From Streptomyces sp. LUP30 (GTDB taxonomy: Bacteria; Actinomycetota; Actinomycetes; Streptomycetales; Streptomycetaceae): 64,000 bases of DNA. Each line of letters opens with the position of its first letter. Position 1 is the stretch's first letter. The notes under the pieces were generated by a model that saw only the letters and a program-made list of their open reading frames with translations, did not search any database and was not told the origin of the DNA. Positions 55,283-62,756 of this stretch are shown here, one piece after another. A program made the translations under genes and the position numbers. The stretch spans positions 144,835 through 208,834 of the forward strand of contig NZ_MJAJ01000006.1 in NCBI RefSeq assembly GCF_001746365.1, in the 5' to 3' direction.

Positions 55283-56413
55283 TCACAGCCAGCCGTTGCG
55301 CTTCAGCGTGCGGTGGATGCCCACACAGAGGGCCACCATGGCCGACATGACCACGGGGTAGCCGTACTTCCAGTGCAGTTCCGGCATGTAGTCGAAGTTC
55401 ATCCCGTACACCCCGCACACCATCGTCGGCACGGCGATGATGGCGGCCCAGGACGTGATCTTGCGCATGTCCTCGTTCTGCGCGACGGAGGCCTGTGCGA
55501 GGTTGGCCTGCAGGATCGAGTTGAGCAGTTCGTCGAAGCCGATGACCTGCTCCTGGACCCGGGCGAGGTGGTCGGCGACGTCCCGGAAGTACTTCTGGAT
55601 GTCGGGGTCGACCAGCCGCATCGGCCGCTCGCTCAGCAGCTGCATCGGCCGCAGCAGCGGCGACACCGCCCGCTTGAACTCCAGCACCTCGCGCTTGAGT
55701 TGGTAGATCCGGCTCGCGTCCGTGCCGCGCGGGGTGCCCTTGCGGCCCGGCGAGAACACCTCGGTCTCGACCTCGTCGATGTCGTCCTGCACGGCGTCCG
55801 CGACCGCGATGTAGCCGTCGACGACGTGGTCGGCGATCGCGTGCAGCACCGCCGAGGGGCCCTTGGCGAGGAGCTCGGGGTCGTCCTGCAGGCGGTGGCG
55901 CAGTGCACGCAGCGAGCCCTGGCCGCCGTGCCGGACGGTGATGAAGAAGTCCTTGCCGGTGAAGCACATGACCTCACCGGTCTCGACGACCTCGCTGTTG
56001 GCCGTCAGCCGGTCGTGCTCGATGTAGTGGATGGTCTTGAAGACGGTGAAGAGGGAGTCGTCGTAGCGCTCCAGCTTGGGCCGCTGATGCGCTTGCACCG
56101 CGTCCTCCACGGCCAGCGGGTGCAGCCCGAACTCGCTGGCGATACCGGCGAATTCGGCCTCGGTCGGCTCGTGGAGGCCGATCCACACGAAGCCTCCGTC
56201 GCGCCGCACCTGGCGCATGGCCTCCTGCGGGGTCGGCGCCTGCGGGAACGCGACGCGCGATCCGTCGCGGTAGACGGCGCAGTCGACGACGGCCGACGGG
56301 GTTCCGGGGTCGCGGGTGGTGTCGTAGGCGCCGGTGTCCGTACGCCCGCCCCCCTTGCGCAGGGAGGGGCGGGCGGGGCGGACGACGGCACGGAGGTCGC
56401 GGATCATCGACAT
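55283..56413 (-). CDS. corA: CorA family magnesium/cobalt transporter
   Basis: This 376-aa protein has a large cytosolic alpha/beta funnel domain, a long stalk helix and two C-terminal TM helices (ITSWAAIIAVPTMVCGVYGMN and YPVVMSAMVALCVGIHRTL). The selectivity motif GMN is at 337-339 in VYGMNFDYMPEL, ending with the basic KRNGWL tail. ATG at 56411-56413 (MSMIRDL) is used because AGGAG is 6 nt upstream; another in-frame ATG upstream lacks a site. A 550-bp non-coding region precedes it. Confidence 0.95.
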   Translation of the reverse strand: MSMIRDLRAVVRPARPSLRKGGGRTDTGAYDTTRDPGTPSAVVDCAVYRDGSRVAFPQAPTPQEAMRQVRRDGGFVWIGLHEPTEAEFAGIASEFGLHPLAVEDAVQAHQRPKLERYDDSLFTVFKTIHYIEHDRLTANSEVVETGEVMCFTGKDFFITVRHGGQGSLRALRHRLQDDPELLAKGPSAVLHAIADHVVDGYIAVADAVQDDIDEVETEVFSPGRKGTPRGTDASRIYQLKREVLEFKRAVSPLLRPMQLLSERPMRLVDPDIQKYFRDVADHLARVQEQVIGFDELLNSILQANLAQASVAQNEDMRKITSWAAIIAVPTMVCGVYGMNFDYMPELHWKYGYPVVMSAMVALCVGIHRTLKRNGWL

Positions 56414-56969
56414 GGCAGGCTCCTTCGCGACGAGCAAAGAAAGACCGCCACGACGGATGGAACTGCCCGGAATGGGGACGTCCTGACTGGGAGTCTCCCC
56501 GGCCTTCAGGCTGGGAAAGGGTTTGGCACGTCCACAAAGCGGGGAGCACCGCTCCGTCGCGGTGGCGAGCTTCGCTGCTGAATCAGACCGGAGTGATCTG
56601 GCAGATCGGATCGGTCGGACCGATCGGGCAGATCAGGCAAAAAACGAAACGAAGTGCTCTTCCGCATGAAGACGAAGGCGACAGACGGCGACCAGCCGGA
56701 GGCGAAGAGGCCAGAGCAGCGGTATCAGCGGCGGGAAGAGCGAGTGGTACTGCACGGGTGACTTCGATCCATGACAGCCCCACCTCCTCCAGCCGGTCCC
56801 TCGTAAGGGAGTCTCGTCTGCGTCGAGGCGAGATGGCCGCCCTCTCAGTGCCTTGAAAGCCTGTGAGGTGCCTACCGCGTCCTGCCCCGAACCACCGGGC
56901 CAGAGTACCAGTCGCCTGAAGTGTCAAGGCGCTGCTTTGCCCCGCGCTGACGAGTTCTATGCTCGCCGC
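56414..56969. other. Long intergenic region / candidate structured leader upstream of corA
   Basis: This is 556 bp between corA (-) and the SUFU-domain gene (+). It contains an imperfect 42-bp inverted repeat (about 56595-56636, outer arms TGATCTG/CAGATCA), an A6 run after it on the + strand, and several GC hairpins nearer corA (for example GGGGA/TCCCC around 56470-56505). It is long for a simple promoter and could encode a regulatory mRNA leader for corA. It does not match the M-box (ykoK) consensus that I know. No gene is seen. Confidence 0.45.
56958..56963 (+). promoter_or_regulatory. -10 box for a leaderless SUFU-domain gene
   Basis: TATGCT ends 6 nt before the ATG at 56970, with TTTGCC about 16 bp upstream as a possible -35. 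There is no ribosome site. Confidence 0.45.
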
Positions 56970-57554
56970 ATGGTTGATGTTCTCCCTCTGGTCGAGGCTC
57001 GTTTGCGCACCGCGCTGGGCGAGCCGGACGCCCGCGCCGCGGTCACCTTCCTCGGCACGGACCGCGTCGAGGTGCTGCGCTTCCACGAGGGCGATGTCGT
57101 CCGCTACGCCACGCTCGGCATGTCCGCGCAGCCGATGAGCGACCCCACGGCGGTGCTCGCCGATCCGCTCCGGGGCCCGCGCGCCGAGCTGCTCCTGTCC
57201 GTGCGGCCGGGTGGCGTCGACACCGGCAAGGTGCTCCGTCCGCTCGCCGTGCTCGCGGCGTCCCCGCAGGTCGAGGGGGTGGTCGTGGCTCCAGGGGCGT
57301 CCCTCGACGTGGGCGAGCCGCTGTGGCCCGGGGCTGCGTTCACCTCGGTGCTGGTCGCCGAGCCGGGCGGTCTGGTCGAGGACCTCGACCTCGACGAGCC
57401 CCTCGACCCGGTCCGTTTCCTGCCGCTGCTTCCCATGACGCCCAACGAGGCCGCCTGGAAGCGCGTCCACGGCGCCCAGGCGCTCCAGGAGCGGTGGCTG
57501 ACGAACGGGACGGACCTCCGGGACCCGTCCCGGACATCCGTCCCGCTCGACTGA
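56970..57554 (+). CDS. Suppressor-of-fused (SUFU) domain protein
   Basis: This 194-aa protein has features of the bacterial SUFU domain: FLGTDRVEVLRFHEGDVVRYATLGMSAQPM, ELLLSVRPG, a central LRPLAVLAASPQVEGVVVAPGASLDVGEPLWPG and C-terminal FLPLLPMTPNEAAWKRVHGAQALQERW. In bacteria these are often immunity proteins or partners of unknown role. No toxin-like gene is adjacent, so an immunity function is not supported here. It is divergent from corA. Confidence 0.85.
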   Translation: MVDVLPLVEARLRTALGEPDARAAVTFLGTDRVEVLRFHEGDVVRYATLGMSAQPMSDPTAVLADPLRGPRAELLLSVRPGGVDTGKVLRPLAVLAASPQVEGVVVAPGASLDVGEPLWPGAAFTSVLVAEPGGLVEDLDLDEPLDPVRFLPLLPMTPNEAAWKRVHGAQALQERWLTNGTDLRDPSRTSVPLD

Positions 57555-57621
57555 CGCTTCGTGAGGAACGTCACCAACACGCTTCCGGGAGAGATCAGTT
57601 GACCGGACCGGGGTGCGGATC

Positions 57622-58845
57622 TCAGTTCGCGAAGACCGTGACCCCGTCCTCCGTCGCGTGCTGCGGTTCCAGTTCCTGCGCGTCGTGGGTCAGCGCCGTG
57701 CGCCGTACGAGGACCACGACCGCACCGAGCACCGCCGTCACCGCCGCGACCACGAACGGCATGTGGATGTCGCTCCACTCCTCGATCTTCGGCGCGAAGT
57801 AGGGCGCGGCCGCGGCCGCGAACCACCGAACGAAGTTGTAGCCGGCGCTCGCCACCGGGCGCGGGGCGTCCGACACGCCGAGCGCCAACTCGGTGTAGAC
57901 GGTGTTGTTCACGCCGATGAACGCGCCGGACAGGATCGTGCAGACGACCGCCGTGGTGTGGTCGCCGTAGCCGAGGGCGAGCACGTCGGCGGCGAGCAGC
58001 ACCAGTGAGCCGCCGAGCACCTTCAGCGAGCCGAACCGCTTCTGCAGACGCGGCGCCACGAGCACCGAGAAGACGGCGAGCAGCACGCCCCACGCGAAGA
58101 ACACCGCGCCCGACTTGTAGGGGGTCATGTTCAGCACGAACGGGGTGAAGGCCAGCACGGTGAAGAACGTGTAGTTGTAGAAGAACGCCGAGGCCGCCGC
58201 GGAGGCGAGCCCGCCGTGGCCGAGCGCCTTGAGCGGGTCGAGCAGCGAGGTCCTGCGGGCCGGCTTCGGCTGCTCCTTCAGGAACGCCGTGATGCACAGG
58301 AAGCCGACGGCCATCAGGAACGCGGTGCCGAAGAACGGGTAGCGCCAGCTGGCGTCGCCCAGCAGGGCGCCCAGCAGGGGGCCGCAGGCCATGCCGAGGC
58401 CGAGGGCGGACTCGTACAGCAGGATGGCGGCCGCGCTGCCGCCGGCCGCGGCGCCGACGATCACCGCGAGGGCGGTGGAGACGAAGAGCGCGTTGCCCAG
58501 TCCCCAGCCGGCCCGGAAGCCGACGAGTTCGGCGACCGAGCCGGAGGTGCCCGCGAGGCCCGCGAAGACGACCACCAGGGCGAGGCCGAGCAGCAGGGTG
58601 CGGCGCCCGCCGATGCGACTGGAGACGAAGCCGGTGACCAGCATCGCGAGGGCGGTGATGAGGAAGTAGGAGGTGAAGAGCAGGGAGACCTGACTGGCCG
58701 TGGCGTTCAGGCCCTGGGCGATGGACGGCAGGATCGGGTCGACCAGGCCGATGCCCATGAAGGCGACGACGGACGCGCCTGCCGTCGCCCACACCGCCTT
58801 CGGCTGCCGCAGGATGCTTCCGGCTCCGGCGTCGAACGTGTCCAT
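57622..58845 (-). CDS. MFS transporter (drug efflux type)
   Basis: This 407-aa protein has about 12 TM helices. The N-terminal half has VAFMGIGLVDPILPSIAQGL (the motif typical of DHA1 efflux pumps), motif A in GFVSSRIGGRRTLL and the gatekeeper GWGLGNALFVSTAL. The second half has an amphipathic RLQKRFGSLKVLGG. Substrate is unknown. ATG at 58843-58845 follows GAGGGGAA. The upstream region is unusually AT-rich and contains TTAG-N5-CTAA at 58891-58903, a likely repressor site, though no regulator gene is adjacent. Confidence 0.9.
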   Translation of the reverse strand: MDTFDAGAGSILRQPKAVWATAGASVVAFMGIGLVDPILPSIAQGLNATASQVSLLFTSYFLITALAMLVTGFVSSRIGGRRTLLLGLALVVVFAGLAGTSGSVAELVGFRAGWGLGNALFVSTALAVIVGAAAGGSAAAILLYESALGLGMACGPLLGALLGDASWRYPFFGTAFLMAVGFLCITAFLKEQPKPARRTSLLDPLKALGHGGLASAAASAFFYNYTFFTVLAFTPFVLNMTPYKSGAVFFAWGVLLAVFSVLVAPRLQKRFGSLKVLGGSLVLLAADVLALGYGDHTTAVVCTILSGAFIGVNNTVYTELALGVSDAPRPVASAGYNFVRWFAAAAAPYFAPKIEEWSDIHMPFVVAAVTAVLGAVVVLVRRTALTHDAQELEPQHATEDGVTVFAN

Positions 58846-58890
58846 GGTTCCCCTCGTCCCGGTAGATGGTTGGTATATACACACAGTAAG

Positions 58891-58903
58891 TTAGATCGCC
58901 TAA
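58891..58903. promoter_or_regulatory. AT-rich inverted repeat upstream of the MFS gene
   Basis: TTAG and CTAA flank ATCGC. It lies in a markedly AT-rich segment (58870-58925) that also contains TATATAC and two AAGTTA copies. This is probably the MFS promoter with an operator for a MarR- or TetR-type regulator encoded elsewhere. Confidence 0.45.
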
Positions 58904-59014
58904 TGAATGCAAGTTACATCTACATCTTTCCCGGGCGTCGCTCCTTGGTCGGATTCCGTCCGGACGGGTGATCGTCCTTGACGTGGGCGGGCTCGGGTAG
59001 GACCGTGGGGCCCT

Positions 59015-59656
59015 ATGAGGGGCGAACCCAGTTGCCCGAAGTGTGGTGGCCGGGTCAGGGCTCCCGGACTCTTCGCCGATTCCTGGCAGTGCGATGTGCA
59101 CGGGACGGTGCATCCGCTGCAGCCCGTGATCCCGCCCAGCGTCGAGGCCCTCAGCGTCGTCGTGCACCGCACGCAGGTGCCCGTGTGGATGCCGTGGCCG
59201 CTGCCGGTCGGCTGGCTCTTCACCGGCGTGACGTACGCGGGCGACGACCGCAGCGGGGGCCGTGCCACCGTCGTGGCCTGCTCCGGGCCCGGTCCGCTCG
59301 GCGGCATGGGTGAGCTGATCCTGGTCGCGGAGGAGCTGGGCGTCGGCCTCGGGGCGCGGTACGCCGGCGTCGACGGGCCCGATCCGGGGCCCTATATGAG
59401 CGTCGAGAAGCCCCCGCAGGCCAAGGTGCTCGCCGCCGGCCGTCCGACTCCCCTCTGGCATGTCTCCGCCACCCCGGACGATCGCGCGGTGTTCGCGGGG
59501 GAGGCCCGGGGGCTGTGGCTGTGGGCGGTGGTCTGGCCCGAGCAGTCCGGGCTGCTGATGTACGACGAACTCGTGCTGACGGACCTGCGGGACGCGGGGG
59601 CCGAGGTCGAGCTGGTGCCCTGCGGGGCACTGTCGCCGCGCCTGCTCAAGCCGTAG
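59015..59656 (+). CDS. Zinc-ribbon conserved hypothetical protein (DUF6758-like)
   Basis: This 213-aa protein has an N-terminal zinc ribbon (CPKCGGRVRAPGLFADSWQCDVHG: Cys-x2-Cys ... Cys-x2-His, residues about 7-30). A globular domain with TQVPVWMPWPLPVGWLFTGV, GPLGGMGELILVAEELGVGLGARYAG and RGLWLWAVVWPEQSGLLMYDELVLTDL follows. It is well conserved in Streptomyces but uncharacterised. ATG 59015 has no strong ribosome site. Three 14-bp direct repeats follow its stop. Confidence 0.85.
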   Translation: MRGEPSCPKCGGRVRAPGLFADSWQCDVHGTVHPLQPVIPPSVEALSVVVHRTQVPVWMPWPLPVGWLFTGVTYAGDDRSGGRATVVACSGPGPLGGMGELILVAEELGVGLGARYAGVDGPDPGPYMSVEKPPQAKVLAAGRPTPLWHVSATPDDRAVFAGEARGLWLWAVVWPEQSGLLMYDELVLTDLRDAGAEVELVPCGALSPRLLKP

Positions 59657-59680
59657 CGCTCCGCCGGGGCGGACTGCCCG

Positions 59681-59722
59681 GGGCGGAGTGCACCGGGCGG
59701 AGTGCACCGGGCGGAGTGTGTC
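59681..59722. repeat. Three tandem 14-bp repeats
   Basis: GGGCGGAGTGCACC occurs perfectly at 59681-59694 and 59695-59708. A third copy at 59709-59722 differs in three of its last four bases. It is non-coding, between the zinc-ribbon gene and the PHP gene. Its role is unknown. Confidence 0.85.
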
Positions 59723-59796
59723 TGGGGTGCTTTCCAGGTCCTTTTCGGGGAGTCGCGAGCGCGCTATGTGTAGGGGGTGCTCGTGGGTTTCGGGTG

Positions 59797-59827
59797 TGAC
59801 AGAGGCTGGCTGATTACCGGCTATGCT
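59797..59827 (+). promoter_or_regulatory. Predicted promoter of the PHP gene
   Basis: TGACAG (59797-59802) and TATGCT (59822-59827) are separated by 19 bp, placing a start site about 35 nt before the GTG at 59869. Spacing is slightly long, so this is a tentative call. Confidence 0.4.
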
Positions 59828-59868
59828 GGAGCGTCCCCGTCCGTCCGTCACCGTCTGGAGCCCGCGTC

Positions 59869-60726
59869 GTGCGCATCGACCTGCACTGCCACTCCACGGC
59901 GTCCGACGGCACGGACACCCCGGCCGAACTGGTGCGCAACGCGGCCGCCGCCGGTCTGGACGTCGTCGCGCTGACCGATCACGACACCACCCGTGGATAC
60001 GCCGAGGCCATCGCCGCGCTGCCGTCGGGGCTCACGCTCGTGACCGGCGCCGAGCTGTCCTGCCGGATCGACGGCGTCGGCATGCACATGCTGGCCTATC
60101 TGTTCGACCCCGAGGAGCCCGCCCTCCTCGCCGAGCGCGAACTGGTGCGCGACGACCGGGTGCCCCGGGCGCGCGCGATGGTGGCCAAGCTGAACGCGCT
60201 GGGCGTGCCGGTCACCTGGGAACAGGTCGCGCGGATCGCGGGCGAGGGGTCCGTCGGGCGGCCGCATGTGGCCGCCGCCCTGGTCGAGCTCGGCGTCGTC
60301 CCCACCGTGAGCGACGCCTTCACCCGGGACTGGCTCGCCGACGGCGGGCGCGCCCACGCCGAGAAGCACGAGACCGACCCGTTCGAGGCGATCCGGCTGG
60401 TCAAGGGCGCGGGCGGGGTCACCGTCTTCGCCCACCCGGCCGCCGGCAAGCGGGGGCGTACCGTGCCGGAGTCGGCGATCGCCGAGCTGGCCGCCGCCGG
60501 CCTCGACGGCATCGAGGTCGACCACATGGACCACGACGCGGACACGCGGGAGCGGCTGCGCGCACTGGCGAAGGATCTGGGGCTGCTGGTCACCGGCTCC
60601 TCGGACTACCACGGCAGCCGCAAGACGTGCGAGCTCGGCGAGTACACGACCGACCCCGAGGTGTACGGGGAGATCACCCGGCGCGCCACCGGGGCGTTCC
60701 CGGTGCCGGGGGCCGGCGGAGCCTGA
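59869..60726 (+). CDS. PHP-domain phosphoesterase (nucleoside 3',5'-bisphosphate phosphatase-like)
   Basis: This 285-aa polymerase-and-histidinol-phosphatase-fold metallohydrolase has DLHCHSTASDGTDTPAEL, ALTDHDTTRGY, TGAELSCRIDGVGMHMLAYLFD, TVFAHPAAGKRG and TGSSDYHGSR, which supply the His/Asp/Glu trinuclear metal site. This motif set matches RNase AM/YciV-type enzymes that act on 3',5'-bisphosphate nucleotides and short RNA 5' ends. A GTG start at 59869 is used. marC follows after 54 bp. Confidence 0.92.
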   Translation: MRIDLHCHSTASDGTDTPAELVRNAAAAGLDVVALTDHDTTRGYAEAIAALPSGLTLVTGAELSCRIDGVGMHMLAYLFDPEEPALLAERELVRDDRVPRARAMVAKLNALGVPVTWEQVARIAGEGSVGRPHVAAALVELGVVPTVSDAFTRDWLADGGRAHAEKHETDPFEAIRLVKGAGGVTVFAHPAAGKRGRTVPESAIAELAAAGLDGIEVDHMDHDADTRERLRALAKDLGLLVTGSSDYHGSRKTCELGEYTTDPEVYGEITRRATGAFPVPGAGGA

Positions 60727-60780
60727 GGCTCTTCCCGCGTGTCCCCCTTCTGACCTCTTCCCCGCAAGGCTCCTGCACTG

Positions 60781-61386
60781 ATGTTCGACGTCGCCGTCTT
60801 CGGCTCCCTGTTCCTCACCCTTTTCGTCATCATGGATCCCCCGGGGATCACCCCGATCTTCCTCGCACTGACCGCCGGACGCCCCGGCAAGGTGCAGAAG
60901 CGGATGGCCTTCCAGGCGGTCTGCGTGGCCGGCGGTGTGATCGCCGTCTTCGGACTGCTGGGCCACCAGATCCTCGACTACCTGCATGTCTCCGTGCCCG
61001 CGCTGATGATCGCGGGCGGGCTGCTGCTCCTGCTGATCGCGCTCGACCTGCTCACCGGCAAGACCGACGAGCCGAAGCAGACCAAGGACGTCAACGTCGC
61101 GCTCGTCCCGCTGGGCATGCCCCTGCTGGCCGGGCCGGGCGCGATCGTGTCCGTCATCCTCGCCGTGCAGAAGGCCGACAGCGTCGCCACGCAGGTCTCG
61201 GTGTGGGCGGCGATCCTCGCCATCCATGTGGTGCTGTGGCTGGTGATGCGGTACTCGCTGCTGATCATCCGGCTCATCAAGGACGGCGGCGTGGTCCTGG
61301 TGACGAGGCTCGCGGGCATGATGCTCTCCGCGATCGCCGTACAGCAGATCATCAACGGAGTCACCCAGGTGATCCGGGCGGGCTGA
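60781..61386 (+). CDS. MarC family integral membrane protein
   Basis: This 201-aa protein has six predicted TM helices in the MarC layout: LFLTLFVIMDPPGITPIFLALT (with the DPPG motif), LMIAGGLLLLLIALDLL, VPLGMPLLAGPGAIVSVIL (AGPG motif) and the C-terminal RLAGMMLSAIAVQQIINGV. MarC-type proteins are proposed transporters, but substrate is unresolved; early links to multiple antibiotic resistance were not confirmed. ATG 60781 is used. It is probably co-transcribed with the PHP gene, and a perfect terminator follows. Confidence 0.92.
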   Translation: MFDVAVFGSLFLTLFVIMDPPGITPIFLALTAGRPGKVQKRMAFQAVCVAGGVIAVFGLLGHQILDYLHVSVPALMIAGGLLLLLIALDLLTGKTDEPKQTKDVNVALVPLGMPLLAGPGAIVSVILAVQKADSVATQVSVWAAILAIHVVLWLVMRYSLLIIRLIKDGGVVLVTRLAGMMLSAIAVQQIINGVTQVIRAG

Positions 61387-61404
61387 ACGCGCCCCGGCGC
61401 ACAC

Positions 61405-61437
61405 AGAGCCCCCCACGGCATCGCCGTGGGGGGCTCT
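61405..61437. terminator. Bidirectional terminator after marC-like gene
   Basis: AGAGCCCCCCACGGC (61405-61419) and GCCGTGGGGGGCTCT (61423-61437) form a perfect 15-bp stem with a 3-nt loop, between convergent genes. Confidence 0.92.
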
Positions 61438-61456
61438 GAAGTCTGTGCGGGACCCG

Positions 61457-61609
61457 TTATGAGGCCGAGGCGTCGGCCGGACGGATCCACAGCCGCTGCC
61501 CGATGGCGGCGGCCTGCTGAACGATCCGGTTGACGGAGGCGGCGTCCACGACGGTGCTGTCCACGGGCGTGCCGTCGACGTCGTCGAGTCGCATGATTTC
61601 GAAGCGCAT
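61457..61609 (-). CDS. 50-aa conserved small protein
   Basis: MRFEIMRLDDVDGTPVDST then VVDAASVNRIVQQAAAIGQRLWIRPADASAS is a complete small reading frame with GGGAG 6 nt before its ATG and a TAA stop. The strand-helix-strand character resembles small Streptomyces proteins found in many genomes with no known function. The 200-bp upstream region is the most AT-rich in this part of the window, suggesting regulated or strong transcription. No paired toxin or regulator is seen. Confidence 0.78.
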   Translation of the reverse strand: MRFEIMRLDDVDGTPVDSTVVDAASVNRIVQQAAAIGQRLWIRPADASAS

Positions 61610-61811
61610 AGCTTCTCCCTTCGTCTGGTCATCCCCCTCGCGGGGGATTGCTGTGCCTGCTGCTACATGAGTAGTCAACGCGGTGCGTGTTACAAACATT
61701 CCCTACGCTAAAGAAATTTTTCGAACGACTAATTACTAGCGAGTAAGGTTTTGCCGGGACTGAACGGGACCGGTTGTGTTCGCAGCGTGACCACCGGGAC
61801 AATGGGGGGCG
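61610..61811. promoter_or_regulatory. AT-rich divergent promoter region
   Basis: This is 202 bp between the 50-aa gene (-) and the NYN gene (+). The segment 61680-61750 is strongly AT-rich (AAAGAAATTTTTCGAACGACTAATTACTAGCG region) compared with the rest of the window. On the minus strand a TTGTAA / TACTCA pair 16 bp apart is a possible promoter for the small protein. Confidence 0.45.
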
Positions 61812-62705
61812 ATGAACGACGACCTCCCGGCCCTCGCCGCCCGTATCGACCGCACGAACGAGCTGCTCACCCGCATGCTCGCCGAGGTGGCCAAGACGCC
61901 CTCGACCCACGCGATCTTCGTCGACGCGGGATACCTGTACGCGGCGGCGGGACGCCTGGTGGCCGGGACCGAGGACCGCCGGGCCTTCGACCTCGACGCC
62001 GAGGGCCTGATCGAGGCGCTCATCGACCGCGCCCGCTCGATCTTCGCCGACAGCCGGCTGCTGCGCGTCTACTGGTACGACGGCGCCCGGCGCCGCATCC
62101 ACACCGCCGAACAGCAGTCCATCGCCGAGCTGCCGGACGTCAAGGTGCGGCTGGGCAACCTCAACGCCAACAACCAGCAGAAGGGCGTCGACTCGCTGAT
62201 CCGCTCCGACCTCGAGTCCCTGGCCCGCCATCGTGCCATCAGCGACGCGGCCCTGCTGGGCGGCGACGAGGACCTGGTCTCGGCCGTGGAGGCCGCACAG
62301 GGGTACGGCGCCCGCGTCCACCTGTGGGGCATCGAGGCGCCGGACGGCCGCAACCAGGCCGAGCCGCTGCTCTGGGAGGTCGACAGCCAGCGCACCCTCG
62401 ACCTCGACTTCTTCAAGCCGTACGTCTCACGGCGCACCGCCGCCTACGAGGCGCCCGGCGCGAGCCGCCCCACCCGGGAGGCCGTTCGCTTCGTCGGCGC
62501 GCAGATCGCGGCGAAGTGGCTGGTGGCCCGGGGCAGGGAGACACTGGCCGAGCTCCTGCCGGGCCACCCCTATCTGCCCGGCTCGGTCGACCAGGACCTC
62601 CTGGTCGAGGCCGAGGGCATCCTGCAGTACTCCCTGCGTGGCCAGGCGGACCTCAGGCGCGCGCTGCGCGACGGCTTCTGGGAGCACGTCCGGACGCAGT
62701 ACTAG
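61812..62705 (+). CDS. NYN (PIN-like) domain putative ribonuclease
   Basis: This 297-aa protein has the NYN-domain metal-binding acidic residues: first Asp in HAIFVDAGYLYAAAG, central KGVDSLIRSDLESLA and LLGGDEDLVSAVEAAQGYGARVHLWG. A C-terminal helical region (about residues 205-297) follows. NYN proteins are RNA-cleaving PIN-fold nucleases or RNA-binding derivatives. ATG 61812; GACAAT lies 8 nt upstream, so the transcript may be leaderless or have a very short leader. Confidence 0.9.
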   Translation: MNDDLPALAARIDRTNELLTRMLAEVAKTPSTHAIFVDAGYLYAAAGRLVAGTEDRRAFDLDAEGLIEALIDRARSIFADSRLLRVYWYDGARRRIHTAEQQSIAELPDVKVRLGNLNANNQQKGVDSLIRSDLESLARHRAISDAALLGGDEDLVSAVEAAQGYGARVHLWGIEAPDGRNQAEPLLWEVDSQRTLDLDFFKPYVSRRTAAYEAPGASRPTREAVRFVGAQIAAKWLVARGRETLAELLPGHPYLPGSVDQDLLVEAEGILQYSLRGQADLRRALRDGFWEHVRTQY

Positions 62706-62756
62706 CGGCCGCTCGCCGGCCGGGCCGACGGCGCGCGCAGCCCCGACGGCGTCGGT

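Noticed and set aside
56595..56636. Rho-independent terminator
   Set aside because: The inverted repeat is followed by an A run on the + strand and preceded, not followed, by T's on the - strand. It fits a leader structure better than a terminator.
56902..56927. TTGACA / TACTCT promoter on the minus strand upstream of corA
   Set aside because: The hexamers are good but only 14 bp apart, too short for a normal sigma-70-type promoter.
56414..56969. Known M-box (ykoK) magnesium riboswitch
   Set aside because: The conserved segments of the M-box that I know are not visible on either strand.
56970..57554. Toxin-immunity role for the SUFU-domain protein
   Set aside because: No polymorphic toxin or secretion-linked gene is next to it; neighbours are corA and an MFS transporter.
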